Origin: an uncultured Oscillospiraceae bacterium
GTDB lineage: Bacteria; Bacillota; Clostridia; Oscillospirales; Oscillospiraceae
Direction: 5' to 3'
NCBI GenBank assembly: GCA_947584295.1
Contig: CANPWM010000013.1
Coordinates: 1-45,115, forward strand
Length of the DNA: 45,115 nucleotides
Shown one piece after another: positions 8,668 through 18,396 of this stretch. Each line of letters starts with the position of its first letter. Within the stretch, counting starts at the first letter, position 1. The position numbers were made by a program, and so were the translations under genes. Under the pieces are notes generated by a model. It was not told the DNA's origin and ran no database searches. It saw nothing but the letters and a program-made list of their open reading frames with translations.

Positions 8668-8692
8668 ATTCTAAGGTTACGTCGGTTAGAAT
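8668..8692 (-). promoter_or_regulatory. Inverted repeat, candidate operator
   Basis: ATTCTAA and TTAGAAT are separated by 11 bases whose ends are themselves partly symmetric. The site lies about 35-60 bases before the XRE regulator's start codon, a fitting place for autoregulation. No binding evidence. Confidence 0.35.
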
Positions 8693-8785
8693 TCCACCCA
8701 TGAGAGCGTCAATCTCTCTCAAATTGCGAGAATCCTTTCAAATATCCATAAAAAAGCGGCATATCCCGGCTGGGATCAATGCCGC

Positions 8786-9742
8786 TTATGTATTCTTTTT
8801 CCCCTTCCGCTTCCCTTTCCGATCCCGGCGGCGGCCCCGCGCCCCTTTCCGGCGGGAGCAGGCGAAGGTCTCCCCGGCGGCGGCCCTGGCCAGGACGCGC
8901 AGGTTCTTGTCCGTGGCCGGGAGCGTCTCGTTGTACGTCCAGAACGCCCCGGTGTCGTCGGCGATGAGCTTCAGCCGCCGGATCACCGGCCCGTGGACGG
9001 GGCAGTTGACAGAACCCAGGTAGGTGGCGCCGTCCCGGGTGTGCCAGCTTGCCACGTGATCCGCCTGACGGCACTCCGGGCAGACGGCCCTGCGGCAGCC
9101 CATGTTGTTCAGGGCCAGCTCCCGGGTGAGGAACGGCCCCATGCGCACCGTCCCCTTGCGCTTGCGCAGGGGGTGGGGCCGGGACAGCACGTCCTCCCGG
9201 TTCAGGGGGAAGGTGCAGGCCGCCAGGGCCTCCTCCGGCAGAAAGCCGCCGATGAGGCCGGTATACAGCGCGTCGTGCAGGGCGTTGTGAAAGACAAAGG
9301 TATCGGGGATCCGGCAGTACTCCGCCGCCTGATAGAGCTGGGCGGTGTTCACGCCCCCCAGCGCCTTGGAGAAGGCGGACTGGATATCGGTATATTTCTC
9401 CGGGAACACCGGCTCCAGGCCGTAGTGGAGGGCGTTGCGGCAGAGGATCTTAAAGTCGTCCCGGCCCCACTCGGCAAACTCCGTCTCCCCGTCGATGAAG
9501 CTGAGCCACGCCCGGTAGACCTCCGGGAAGGGGCGGCCCCGCTCCAGACTCTCCGCCAGCTCCGGCAGTACCCTGGCCCCGGGGGAGAGCCGCTTGTGGA
9601 TCGACGGCTTTATGTAGGCGTTAAAGACCTCCCGCACGGCCCCGCCCAGCCTGTCCACCCTGACCGCGCCGATCTGCAAGATCTCGTCCAGGTTCTCCGG
9701 CTCATATAATCCGCTGTTAAATTCCAGATCGAGGACGATCAC
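8786..9742 (-). CDS. DEDDh exonuclease with zinc-ribbon-like, basic C-terminus
   Basis: 318 residues from a GTG start chosen because AGAAGGTGAG lies three bases upstream. The frame continues further up but enters palindromic repeats. The N-terminal half is an RNase T / DNA polymerase III epsilon-type 3'-5' exonuclease: 'VLDLEFN' gives the first Asp-Glu pair, a mid Asp lies near 'EWGRDDFKIL', and 'HNALHDALYTG' supplies the last His and Asp. The C-terminal third has cysteines in CRRAVCPECRQ and NCPVHG, consistent with a zinc ribbon, and ends in a tail dominated by Lys and Arg, which fits nucleic acid binding. Whether it acts on RNA or DNA is not visible. It is monocistronic. Confidence 0.75.
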   Translation of the reverse strand: MIVLDLEFNSGLYEPENLDEILQIGAVRVDRLGGAVREVFNAYIKPSIHKRLSPGARVLPELAESLERGRPFPEVYRAWLSFIDGETEFAEWGRDDFKILCRNALHYGLEPVFPEKYTDIQSAFSKALGGVNTAQLYQAAEYCRIPDTFVFHNALHDALYTGLIGGFLPEEALAACTFPLNREDVLSRPHPLRKRKGTVRMGPFLTRELALNNMGCRRAVCPECRQADHVASWHTRDGATYLGSVNCPVHGPVIRRLKLIADDTGAFWTYNETLPATDKNLRVLARAAAGETFACSRRKGARGRRRDRKGKRKGKKNT

Positions 9743-9826
9743 GCGCTCACCTTCTCTGCGTTGGGTTGGGGGATTGCGGGAAATGCGTGGGCCGCCGAAT
9801 TTCCGGCGTATATCGTTAAACGTACC

Positions 9827-9917
9827 CGTAGGGGTCGCCCTCCCGGGCGACCCGTCCCGGTCAACCACCGGCTGTCGATCATCGGTGGACGGGCCGCCGG
9901 GGACGGCGGCCCCTACA
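9827..9917. repeat. Palindromic repeat pair B
   Basis: Two members of the short palindrome family lie between the exonuclease start and the AAA ATPase end. One, at 9827-9854, is GTAGGGGTCGCCC-loop-GGGCGACCC. The other, at 9890-9917, is in opposite orientation and ends in GGCGGCCCCTACA. Confidence 0.8.
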
Positions 9918-9950
9918 TTTTGGGGGAATTGCCGGAAATGCGTAAGGTCG

Positions 9951-11123
9951 TTACAGTTCCGCCGCCTTTTCGATGTCCTCGCGGAACACCACCGTCAGAT
10001 CCCGCTCGTCGATGTCCGGGTCGGCGGCGACCCTGTCCGCGTGGACGCCGATGACGTTCTCAAAGATGTTGCGCACGTCCCGGGCGTTGCCGAAGTTGGG
10101 GCCCCGGTTCTCATAGAGGTCGGAAAAGAGCTTCTTGGCGTACTCCTGGGCCTCCACCGTCAGCTTGTAGCTGTTCTTTGCGCACATGGACAGGAAGATT
10201 TGATAAAGCTCCCCGCCGTTGTAGTCGTCAAAGACGAAATAGCGGTTAAAGCGGGACTCAAGGCCGGGGTTTGAGCTGATGAATTGCTCCATCAGATCCT
10301 CATACCCCGCCACGATGACCACCAGATCACTGCGGTTGTCCTCCATGCCCTTCAGCACCGTCTCGATGGCCTCCCGGCCGAAGTCGTTCTCCCCGGTGTT
10401 GGCGGCCAGGGCGTAGGCCTCGTCGATAAACAGCACGCCGCCGATGGCCTTCTTGATGGCCTCGTCGGTCTTGATGGCCGTCTGGCCCACAAACCCGGCA
10501 ACCAGGCCCGAGCGGTCCACCTCGATAAGCTGGCCCTTGGACAGCACGCCGATGGCGTAGTAGAGCTGGGCGATGAGCCGGGCCACCGTGGTCTTGCCGG
10601 TGCCGGGGTTGCCCATAAACACCAGATGCAGGCTCAAGGCCGGGGTGGGCAGGTCATGCTCCTCCCGGAGCTTGCGCACCTTGGCCAGATTGATAAGACT
10701 GCGGACGTTTTTCTTGATGTCCTCCAGCCCCACAAGCTGGTCCAGCTCCGCTAAAAGCTTGTCAAGGTCGGGCTTCTCCGGGCTTTTCTCCGCCCGCGTC
10801 TTGGGGGCGTCCGGCCCCAGCGCGCCGCCGCCCTGCTCCATCTCCTTCAAAAGCTCGTCCGCCGCCTTCTTCGCCTCGTCCATGGAGCTTTGCAGAGGCT
10901 CAAAGCTGATAGGCTCCACCCCGGGCTTGTCGGGGGTGGATACCTTTGGCGCGGCGGGCTTCTTCTCCTCCGGCTTCACCGTGGCGCCGAAGCCCGTCAG
11001 GGACACCGCCAGCTCGTCCTTCAGCCGCTTGATGTCGTCCAGATAGGAGGCCGCGGGCCGCAGATTGAAGGCGTTGAAGTCGATATTGGTGCCGTAGGTC
11101 TTGGGCTTTTTTCTGTCAGCCAT
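9951..11123 (-). CDS. CbxX/SpoVK-type AAA+ ATPase
   Basis: 390 residues. The first 125 are a polar, Lys/Pro-rich region of low similarity to anything I recognise. From about residue 130 it is a CbxX/CfxQ-type AAA+ module. Walker A is GNPGTGKTT (171-179); Walker B is VLFIDEAYAL (about 228-237); sensor 1 region is VIVAGYEDLM; the arginine-finger region is NPGLESRF; sensor 2 is GNARDVRN. Relatives include the Rubisco activase CbbX and Bacillus SpoVK, a sporulation protein. No Rubisco is near, so a SpoVK-like remodelling role is more likely, but the partner is unknown. It lies 157 bases downstream of asnS on the same strand. Confidence 0.85.
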   Translation of the reverse strand: MADRKKPKTYGTNIDFNAFNLRPAASYLDDIKRLKDELAVSLTGFGATVKPEEKKPAAPKVSTPDKPGVEPISFEPLQSSMDEAKKAADELLKEMEQGGGALGPDAPKTRAEKSPEKPDLDKLLAELDQLVGLEDIKKNVRSLINLAKVRKLREEHDLPTPALSLHLVFMGNPGTGKTTVARLIAQLYYAIGVLSKGQLIEVDRSGLVAGFVGQTAIKTDEAIKKAIGGVLFIDEAYALAANTGENDFGREAIETVLKGMEDNRSDLVVIVAGYEDLMEQFISSNPGLESRFNRYFVFDDYNGGELYQIFLSMCAKNSYKLTVEAQEYAKKLFSDLYENRGPNFGNARDVRNIFENVIGVHADRVAADPDIDERDLTVVFREDIEKAAEL

Positions 11124-11177
11124 GCCATCACCTCATGGAGATGTAAAAAAATAATTTAAAATATTTCAAAATAATGC

Positions 11178-11206
11178 TTGACAAATACTTTTCCCTGTGG
11201 TATAAT
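11178..11206 (+). promoter_or_regulatory. Perfect-consensus promoter facing the 3' end of asnS
   Basis: TTGACA (11178-11183), exactly 17 bases, TATAAT (11201-11206), with an A/T-rich stretch upstream like an UP element. Both flanking genes are on the minus strand, so no gene is ahead. The RNA would begin near 11213 and run antisense into the end of asnS. It could form nested stems (11256-11263 with 11295-11302, and 11264-11268 with 11282-11286). A small or antisense RNA is possible. Confidence 0.65.
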
Positions 11207-11280
11207 GCACACAGTCGGGCAAACGGAGCCAAACTACGTACCCCGGAACCCCCGGCGTGGGCATTTTGGGTATCCTAAGA

Positions 11281-12705
<1,425 letters not shown>

Positions 12706-12716
12706 AAAGGTACCTC

Positions 12717-13472
12717 TTATTTTCTCACAACGATGAGTTGTGTGGAATGTAAATAGGACGATGTGAACGCCACCGCCTGGTTGGTGGGATCGGCGGCGAT
12801 GCGCCCGATGGCGAACACGGTCTTGCCGCTCTCGGCCATATAGAGCAGGATATCCGGGGCCACCACGTTAAAGACAGGCTCCAGCTCCAGCCGGTGGGCC
12901 AGCGCCCGCACCACGTCCACCTCGATGCCCGCCAGATTCCCGTTCTCGTCGTAGAAGGCGTAGGGGTATACGTCGGCGCTGATGGCCACGGTGATCTGCT
13001 CGTAGTCGTTGTCCGCCGTGTACTCCCCCGTGCCGCGGCCGCTCTCCCAGCGGTCGATGATGGAGGCCAGCTGCCCGGAGGCCCGGAGCATGATCATGGC
13101 GTTTTCCAGGTTCTCGATCATCAGCCTGTTCTCGATGGAGATGGGGATAGCGTAGTCGTCGTCGGCGTAAGGCTCGTCAAGGGTGGTAAGGCCCGAGCGG
13201 GCCACGTCCCCGGCGTCCTCGGAGCTGACCAGGGCGCAGTCGATAGCGCCGCTGCGCAGCTCGTTGGCCAGGGAGCGCGGATCCTCATAGGTCCTGATTT
13301 CCGCCTTGCCGAAGGCCGTCATATACGCCTGGGAGAGACTTCCGTCCAGAACGCCCACGGTCTTGCCCGCCATATCGGCGGCGGAGTAGACCTGGTTGGC
13401 GGGGCCTCGATTACAGGCGCACAGCGAGCATATCCATAACACCGCTAAAGCGGCGGAAAGCGTCTTTCTCAT
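12717..13472 (-). CDS. Solute-binding lipoprotein with swapped half-domains
   Basis: 251 residues. The signal peptide ends in a lipobox (LCAC, lipidated Cys20), so it is tethered outside the cell membrane. The rest resembles the SBP_bac_3 family (amino-acid-type ABC binding proteins), but in reversed order. Residues 31-142 look like the normal C-terminal half: '[13 protein letters not shown]' opens lobe 2, '[16 protein letters not shown]' follows, and it ends in 'IIDRW'. Residues 160-251 look like the normal N-terminal half: '[19 protein letters not shown]', '[14 protein letters not shown]' and '[16 protein letters not shown]'. This is either a circular permutation, or a tandem of two domains that lost the outer halves. 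No permease or ATPase gene is adjacent. Ligand unknown. It is first in a transcript with asnS. Confidence 0.75.
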   Translation of the reverse strand: MRKTLSAALAVLWICSLCACNRGPANQVYSAADMAGKTVGVLDGSLSQAYMTAFGKAEIRTYEDPRSLANELRSGAIDCALVSSEDAGDVARSGLTTLDEPYADDDYAIPISIENRLMIENLENAMIMLRASGQLASIIDRWESGRGTGEYTADNDYEQITVAISADVYPYAFYDENGNLAGIEVDVVRALAHRLELEPVFNVVAPDILLYMAESGKTVFAIGRIAADPTNQAVAFTSSYLHSTQLIVVRK

Positions 13473-13552
13473 AGTTTTCCCACATTTCCCTGCGTTGCGT
13501 TTGAAAATCCGGTACGATCCATGACCCGGTTCTTTTTAAAATCCAGTTTATT

Positions 13553-13581
13553 ATTATAGGTGATTTTAACGAACTGTGCAA
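13553..13581 (-). promoter_or_regulatory. Promoter for solute-binding lipoprotein-asnS
   Basis: On the minus strand, TTGCAC (13581-13576), 17 bases, TATAAT (13558-13553). The site is about 80 bases before the lipoprotein start codon. Confidence 0.65.
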
Positions 13582-13619
13582 CAGGAAAAATGAAAATATT
13601 TTTTAAATACGGTTTTCCC

Positions 13620-13801
13620 TATGTACCGGCGGCGGTTTTCCCGCCGCAGCTTTTCAAAAATATGCAAATTCGACGATATTTTTTCCGGCGGCATGTACGT
13701 CGGAAAAAATCCCTTTTGTTTTGCGCAGTGTATGGCCCTCCGGCCATGCGCGGAGCAAAACAGCAGGGTGATTTTCTCTGAATTTCGCAAAATTCAGAGA
13801 T
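13620..13801. other. Gene-free stretch with a row of hairpins
   Basis: The 365 bases between the lipoprotein gene and the nucleotidyltransferase gene hold no credible gene. Overlapping short open frames on both strands are by-products of inverted repeats. Visible hairpins are GCGGCGG/CCGCCGC near 13629-13648, TTTTCCG/CGGAAAA at 13681-13707, an imperfect long arm around ATGGCC/GGCCAT at about 13718-13760, and CTCTGAATTT/AAATTCAGAG at about 13776-13800. Confidence 0.6.
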
Positions 13802-13822
13802 AATTACCCGCACGTTCCCCTT

Positions 13823-13854
13823 GTCGGAAAAAGCCCGTCAGGGCTTTTTCCGAC
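13823..13854 (-). terminator. Hairpin over the stop codon of the nucleotidyltransferase gene
   Basis: A perfect 14-bp stem (13823-13836 with 13841-13854) has a four-base loop that contains most of the stop codon (13838-13840). The last Lys-rich codons form the other arm. There is no T-tract after it in the minus direction, so termination by it is uncertain. Confidence 0.5.
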
Positions 13855-16177
13855 GGCCGCCCTTTTTCTCCCGCTCCTCCAAGGAGCGGGCCAGGGCCTC
13901 GGCCCCGCAGGCAAGCTCGTCGGCTGTCTCCCGGTTCGCCGCCTCCGCCCGCACCTGCAATGCCGCGCCGTCAAAGGTGGGGGCGAAGCGCACCCGCCCG
14001 CGGCTGGTGGTGAGGGTCAGGCCCCCGGACAGCTCCACGGCCATCTCCGCGCTCTCCGCCCGCAGAAGCTCCATGGCCCTGGCCCTGGGCAGGGAAAGCT
14101 CCACCCGCCGTTCCGCCGTCTCAAAGGGCGGCAGATCGTCGTAGAGGGCGGCCAGCTCCGTTTTCTCCCCGGCCATCACCGAGGCGATAAGGGCGACGCC
14201 AACCGCCCCGTCCCGAAGCCACCGCTGTTTGGCCCACAGGGCCTCCCCCTCCCCGCTCCGGGCGGGGACGAGCTTACAGCCGTAGCGGAAGGCCAGCCGC
14301 TCCACGGCGGCGGGCAGCTCCGGGGGAAAGGCCAGGGGCGAGAGCTTTAAGCGCATGGCCGCCAGGGCCGCCGCCGCCAGACTGTGCCGTATATCCAGCT
14401 CCCGGCCCCGCTCGTCCCGTGCCTCGAAGGCGAAGCCGCCGGGCCGCAGGGAGAAGGAGGCGGCCCCGGGCCGCGCCTTGCCCACCGTGAAGCCCAGGCC
14501 CGCCAGGACGCAGCGGAGCGTCCTGTTCTCCGCGTCCCGGCCCGTCACCGCCACGGTGACGCCGGTAGTCTGCCCCACGGCCTTACGCAGCTCCTCCACA
14601 GCGCCGGAGATATACGCCCTGGCCGCGCCTGATACGGTAGAGGTGCCGCCGGTCTCCGGGGCGGGGCGGGGACTCTCGCCGCCTATCACCGCCTCCAGCT
14701 TGCGCCGCGTATCCGTGCCGATGGCCGTCCCGGCCCCGGTGAGGAAGGTGACGGTGATCTCCTCCCCCGTCTGCCGCGCGAAAACGGCGGAGGACAGGGC
14801 GAACAGCCCCGCGATGCCCGCCAGCTGCGCCTCAAAGCCCGCGTCCAGCCGGACGGCCTCGCCGCCGGAGGCGGTGACCCCGCACATCAGCGCGTCGGCC
14901 ACCAGCCGCGCCCCGTTGCCGCCGGTGTGGGCGATGCCCACGCGGGCCTCCCGGCCCAGCCGCGCCCCCAAGGACAGGGCCGTTTCCGGGGTCATGGAGA
15001 CGCCCAGCGTCCCCCGCAGGGTGCTGTCCGAGGTGAATCTGGCCGGTTCCGCCGGGGTCTCCCCGGTGACGCTCCTGGAGACTCTCCGTCCCGCCGCCAC
15101 CTGCCGATCCGTCCAGATCCGCACGCCGGGGGCCAGGACGCAATGCTCACCGATATGCGCGCCGTCCCCCACCACACATTCCCTGGCCACCCGCGCCCCG
15201 GCGCCGATCCGGGCGTCCCGGCCCACGATGGCCCCGTCCAGCACACAGCCCCGGTCCACCCAGGCCCCGTTGAGGACGCTGTCCTTAACAACGGTGTCCT
15301 TGCCCACGCGGCTGCCCCGGGAGAGGACGGCGTTGGGGCCCAGCGCCGCCCCGGCCTCCACCCGGCACCCCTCCCCCACATAGACGGGCGGGGTCAGCTT
15401 CACCCCCTCCAGCGGCACGTTCGTGTAGACGCCGGGGGCTGTCTCCGGGGCCTTCAGGTCGATGCCGATGCGGCCCGCCACCGCGTCCACACAGCACCGG
15501 CGGTACGCCTCCGGGGAGCCGATATCGCACCAGTAGCTCTGGGCCGGGACGGCGTAAAGCCGCCGCCCCTCCCTCAAAAGCCGGGGAAACAGCTCCTTGC
15601 CGAAGTCGTAGGGCTTCCCCTCTGGGATCATGTCCACCACCCGCGGGGAGAGGATATAGATGCCCGTATTCACCGTGCCGGTGATGACCTTGTCCCAGGA
15701 GGGCTTCTCCGAAAAGGCGGTAACGCGCCCGTCAGGCTCCGCGATCACCAGGCCGAAGCGGGTGGGTTCCGTATGCTCAAAGAGGGCGATAAGCGCCTCG
15801 GCGTCGCGCTTTTGATAAAATTCCAGCAGCAGGCGCAGGTCGAAGTTGCACACCGCGTCCCCGGAGAGGATCAGAACCTCCTCGCCGCCGATGAAGTCCC
15901 GGCAGGCCCGCACGCCCCCGGCGGTACCCAGCGGCTCGGACTCTACCCGGTGGGTGATGCGCACGCCGAATTTTTCCCCGTCGCCGAACCAGTCCCGGAT
16001 CATTCCCGGCAGATAGCGCAGGGTAAAGCAGATGTCCCTGATGCCGTTGGCCTTTAAAAGCTCCACCGTCCTCTCCAGCACGGGCCGCCCTAAAAGCTCC
16101 ACCATGGGCTTGGGCCGCCCCTCCGTCAAGGGCCGCAGTCTTGTCCCCTCGCCTCCGGCCATTACGATCGCTTTCAT
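13838..16177 (-). CDS. Sugar nucleotidyltransferase fused to degenerate phosphomannomutase domain
   Basis: 779 residues in three parts. Residues 1-235 are a nucleotidyltransferase (MAGGEGTRLRPLTEGRPKPM; 'GTAGG' and 'LSGDAV' metal site), of the mannose-1-phosphate guanylyltransferase / glucose-1-phosphate type. Residues about 255-370 are left-handed beta-helix hexapeptide repeats ('VGEGCRVEAGAALGPNAVL'). Residues about 380-770 have the layout of a phosphomannomutase/phosphoglucomutase. However, I find no TASHNP-like phosphoserine loop and no DxDxDR metal loop where they should be ('FSLRPGGFAFEARDERG' stands in place of the latter). The mutase domain is therefore probably non-catalytic, perhaps regulatory. 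It likely makes an activated sugar for cell-surface glycans. Ribosome binding site GGGGGAG precedes the ATG. Confidence 0.85.
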   Translation of the reverse strand: MKAIVMAGGEGTRLRPLTEGRPKPMVELLGRPVLERTVELLKANGIRDICFTLRYLPGMIRDWFGDGEKFGVRITHRVESEPLGTAGGVRACRDFIGGEEVLILSGDAVCNFDLRLLLEFYQKRDAEALIALFEHTEPTRFGLVIAEPDGRVTAFSEKPSWDKVITGTVNTGIYILSPRVVDMIPEGKPYDFGKELFPRLLREGRRLYAVPAQSYWCDIGSPEAYRRCCVDAVAGRIGIDLKAPETAPGVYTNVPLEGVKLTPPVYVGEGCRVEAGAALGPNAVLSRGSRVGKDTVVKDSVLNGAWVDRGCVLDGAIVGRDARIGAGARVARECVVGDGAHIGEHCVLAPGVRIWTDRQVAAGRRVSRSVTGETPAEPARFTSDSTLRGTLGVSMTPETALSLGARLGREARVGIAHTGGNGARLVADALMCGVTASGGEAVRLDAGFEAQLAGIAGLFALSSAVFARQTGEEITVTFLTGAGTAIGTDTRRKLEAVIGGESPRPAPETGGTSTVSGAARAYISGAVEELRKAVGQTTGVTVAVTGRDAENRTLRCVLAGLGFTVGKARPGAASFSLRPGGFAFEARDERGRELDIRHSLAAAALAAMRLKLSPLAFPPELPAAVERLAFRYGCKLVPARSGEGEALWAKQRWLRDGAVGVALIASVMAGEKTELAALYDDLPPFETAERRVELSLPRARAMELLRAESAEMAVELSGGLTLTTSRGRVRFAPTFDGAALQVRAEAANRETADELACGAEALARSLEEREKKGGRRKKP

Positions 16178-16263
16178 ATCTTTCTCCCCCGTTTCTATTT
16201 TTGTGTCTTTTCGCAGGTTTGATTATCTTTTCCGGGGAAGAAAAATAATTTGCGTTTTTAGTA

Positions 16264-16292
16264 TTGTTAATACAAGAGAAGTTTGGTATAAT
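16264..16292 (+). promoter_or_regulatory. Promoter of the gdpP gene set
   Basis: TTGTTA (16264-16269), 17 bases, TATAAT (16287-16292) with TG one base before the -10 (extended -10). It lies 44 bases before gdpP and probably drives the run gdpP-rplI-dnaB-tilS-hpt-ftsH. Confidence 0.65.
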
Positions 16293-16335
16293 GATCATGT
16301 ATATGCAAAAAATTCCGTGAGCGGGGAGGCGAACC

Positions 16336-18351
16336 ATGAACAGAAAGATCAAGAGCCTTTTGAGCTCCAACACACACCTCTTTGTGGCGACGCTGGTGCT
16401 GTTCGCCATTGCCACCTTTTTCTTCGGGCAGTATTCCCTGTGGCTGACCTTGGCGGAGGCGGCGGTCATCGCGATCCTGCTGGTCTACACCCGTATCAAC
16501 TCCCGGCGCAAGAGCCGTGAGATGCTCAAATACATCGAGTCCGTCACCGCCAACATCGACAGCGCCAATAAAAATACCTTGCAGAATTTCCCCTTCCCCA
16601 TGGTCACCTTCACCCTGGAGGAGAACGAGATCCTCTACGCAAACCAGCAGTTTCTGGATCTGGCCGGGGAAAAGGAGCGGCTTTTGGCCATTACCATCTC
16701 CTCCATCGTCCCCGGCTTCTCCGCCCGGTGGCTGATGGAGGGCAAGAACGAGTACCCCGAGCTTGTCACCGTCAACGGCAGGCACTACCGGGTGTTCGGG
16801 AACCTGGTCCGGGGAGCCGACGCGCCGGGAGTGAAGAATTTCATCGCCACCACCTACTGGGTGGACGAGACGGAGTACGCCGAGATCTCCGAGGAGTTCA
16901 TCTCCTCCCGCCCGGTGTTCTGCATCATCATGCTGGACAACTACGACGAGTTCACCTCCGGCATGAGCGAGAAGGACAAATCCCTGCTCATTTCCTCCAT
17001 CGACGACAAGCTCACCGGCTGGGTCAAGGACAAGGGCGGCTACATCACCCGCTCCGACCGGGACCGGTACATCTTCATCTGCGAGGAGCGGTATCTGCAA
17101 AGCTTCGTGGACGCCAAATTCTCCATTTTGGACTCCATACGGGAGCTTTCCACCCCCAAGGGCATGCACCCCACCATCAGCATCGGCGTGGGCGTGGAGG
17201 GCCGGCACCTGGAGGAGTCCTACCAGTACGCCGCCCTGGCGCTGGAGATGGCCCTCTCCCGGGGCGGCGATCAGGCGGTCATCAAAAACCGCTATAATTT
17301 CGAGTTCTACGGCGGCAAAACCAGCCAAGCGGAGAAGCGCACCAAGGTCAAGTCCCGCGTCATGGCAAGCTCCCTCTCCGAGCTTATGCGCTCCGCCTCC
17401 CAGATCTTCATCATGGGCCACAAGTACGCCGATCTTGACTCCGTAGGCTCCGCCGTGGGCCTGTGCTGCGCCGCCCGCAGTCTGGGCCGCCAGGCCAGGA
17501 TCGTCATCAATATGGAGACGCAGGTCTCCCAGCAGCTTATCGACCGGGTGCTGAAGCAGCCGGAGTACGCCAATGTTTTCATCGACCCCCAGGACGCCCT
17601 TCTGACCATGGACGGCTCCACCCTGCTGATCATCGTGGACACCAACCGGCCCGATCAGGTGGAGTCGGAATCCCTGCTCCAGTCCTGCAACCGGGTGGCC
17701 GTTATCGACCACCACCGCCGCGCGGCGGACTACATTCAAAATGTGGCCCTCAGCTTCCACGAGCCTTATGCCTCCTCCGCCTCGGAGCTGGTGACGGAGC
17801 TGTTGCAATATATGGTGGAGCAGTCCGATATCCTGCGCATCGAGGCAGAGTCGCTTCTGGCCGGGATCGTGCTGGACACCAAGAACTTCACCCTGCGCAC
17901 CGGCGGGCGCACCTTTGACGCGGCGGCCTTTTTGCGCCGGGCCGGAGCGGACACCTCCGACGTGAAGCACCTGCTCCAGTCCGATTTCGCCTCCGCCGTG
18001 GCCAAATACGCCATCGTCCAGAAGGCCAGGATCTACAAGGCCGGTATCGCCATCGCCGTGGCCGAGAACGTCCAGAACAAGGTGACGGCGGCCCAGGCGG
18101 CAGATGAGCTTTTGAATATATCCGGCATACAGGCGTCCTTCGTGCTGTTCCCCCTGGACGAGAAGGTGAACATCTCCGCCAGGAGCCTGGGGGATATCAA
18201 CGTGCAGGTCATCGTGGAGCGCCTGGGCGGCGGCGGCAACAAGTCCACCGCCGGGGCGCAGATCCCGGGCAAGACCATGAAGGAGGTCGTGGAGGAGCTG
18301 CTCACCGGCATTGACAGATACTTAGAGGACTATTCCATCGCGGAGGATTGA
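16336..18351 (+). CDS. gdpP: Cyclic-di-AMP phosphodiesterase GdpP
   Basis: 671 residues, usual for the family. Two membrane segments (about 13-30 and 34-52) are followed by a PAS-like sensor region (about 80-165), a degenerate GGDEF domain (about 190-310, lacking the GG[D/E]EF signature) and a DHH/DHHA1 catalytic module. Metal-binding residues are visible: His362, Asp366 and Asp368 in 'GHKYADLDSVGSA', Asp435 in 'IVDTNRPD', and Asp458-His459-His460. The C-terminal GGGGNKSTAGAQ loop of DHHA1 is intact. It hydrolyses c-di-AMP to pApA, which controls potassium uptake and wall homeostasis. Ribosome binding site GGGGAGG. Its position immediately before rplI and dnaB is the conserved Firmicutes order. 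Confidence 0.93.
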   Translation: MNRKIKSLLSSNTHLFVATLVLFAIATFFFGQYSLWLTLAEAAVIAILLVYTRINSRRKSREMLKYIESVTANIDSANKNTLQNFPFPMVTFTLEENEILYANQQFLDLAGEKERLLAITISSIVPGFSARWLMEGKNEYPELVTVNGRHYRVFGNLVRGADAPGVKNFIATTYWVDETEYAEISEEFISSRPVFCIIMLDNYDEFTSGMSEKDKSLLISSIDDKLTGWVKDKGGYITRSDRDRYIFICEERYLQSFVDAKFSILDSIRELSTPKGMHPTISIGVGVEGRHLEESYQYAALALEMALSRGGDQAVIKNRYNFEFYGGKTSQAEKRTKVKSRVMASSLSELMRSASQIFIMGHKYADLDSVGSAVGLCCAARSLGRQARIVINMETQVSQQLIDRVLKQPEYANVFIDPQDALLTMDGSTLLIIVDTNRPDQVESESLLQSCNRVAVIDHHRRAADYIQNVALSFHEPYASSASELVTELLQYMVEQSDILRIEAESLLAGIVLDTKNFTLRTGGRTFDAAAFLRRAGADTSDVKHLLQSDFASAVAKYAIVQKARIYKAGIAIAVAENVQNKVTAAQAADELLNISGIQASFVLFPLDEKVNISARSLGDINVQVIVERLGGGGNKSTAGAQIPGKTMKEVVEELLTGIDRYLEDYSIAED

Positions 18352-18396
18352 TTTTTCCGCCAAGGGTTCAAACCACAAAGAAAGGACAATTTTACT

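Noticed and set aside
9743..9868. Upstream 42-codon extension of the exonuclease
   Set aside because: The added residues come from palindromic repeat sequence; a GTG with a good ribosome binding site lies at the start of the conserved domain.
11207..11280. Possible riboswitch (GGGCAAACGGAGCC resembles parts of known riboswitches)
   Set aside because: It does not fit any riboswitch consensus I can recall in full, and no + strand gene follows.
13560..13813. Several 60-75 codon frames on both strands
   Set aside because: They mirror each other through inverted repeats and lack motifs and ribosome binding sites.
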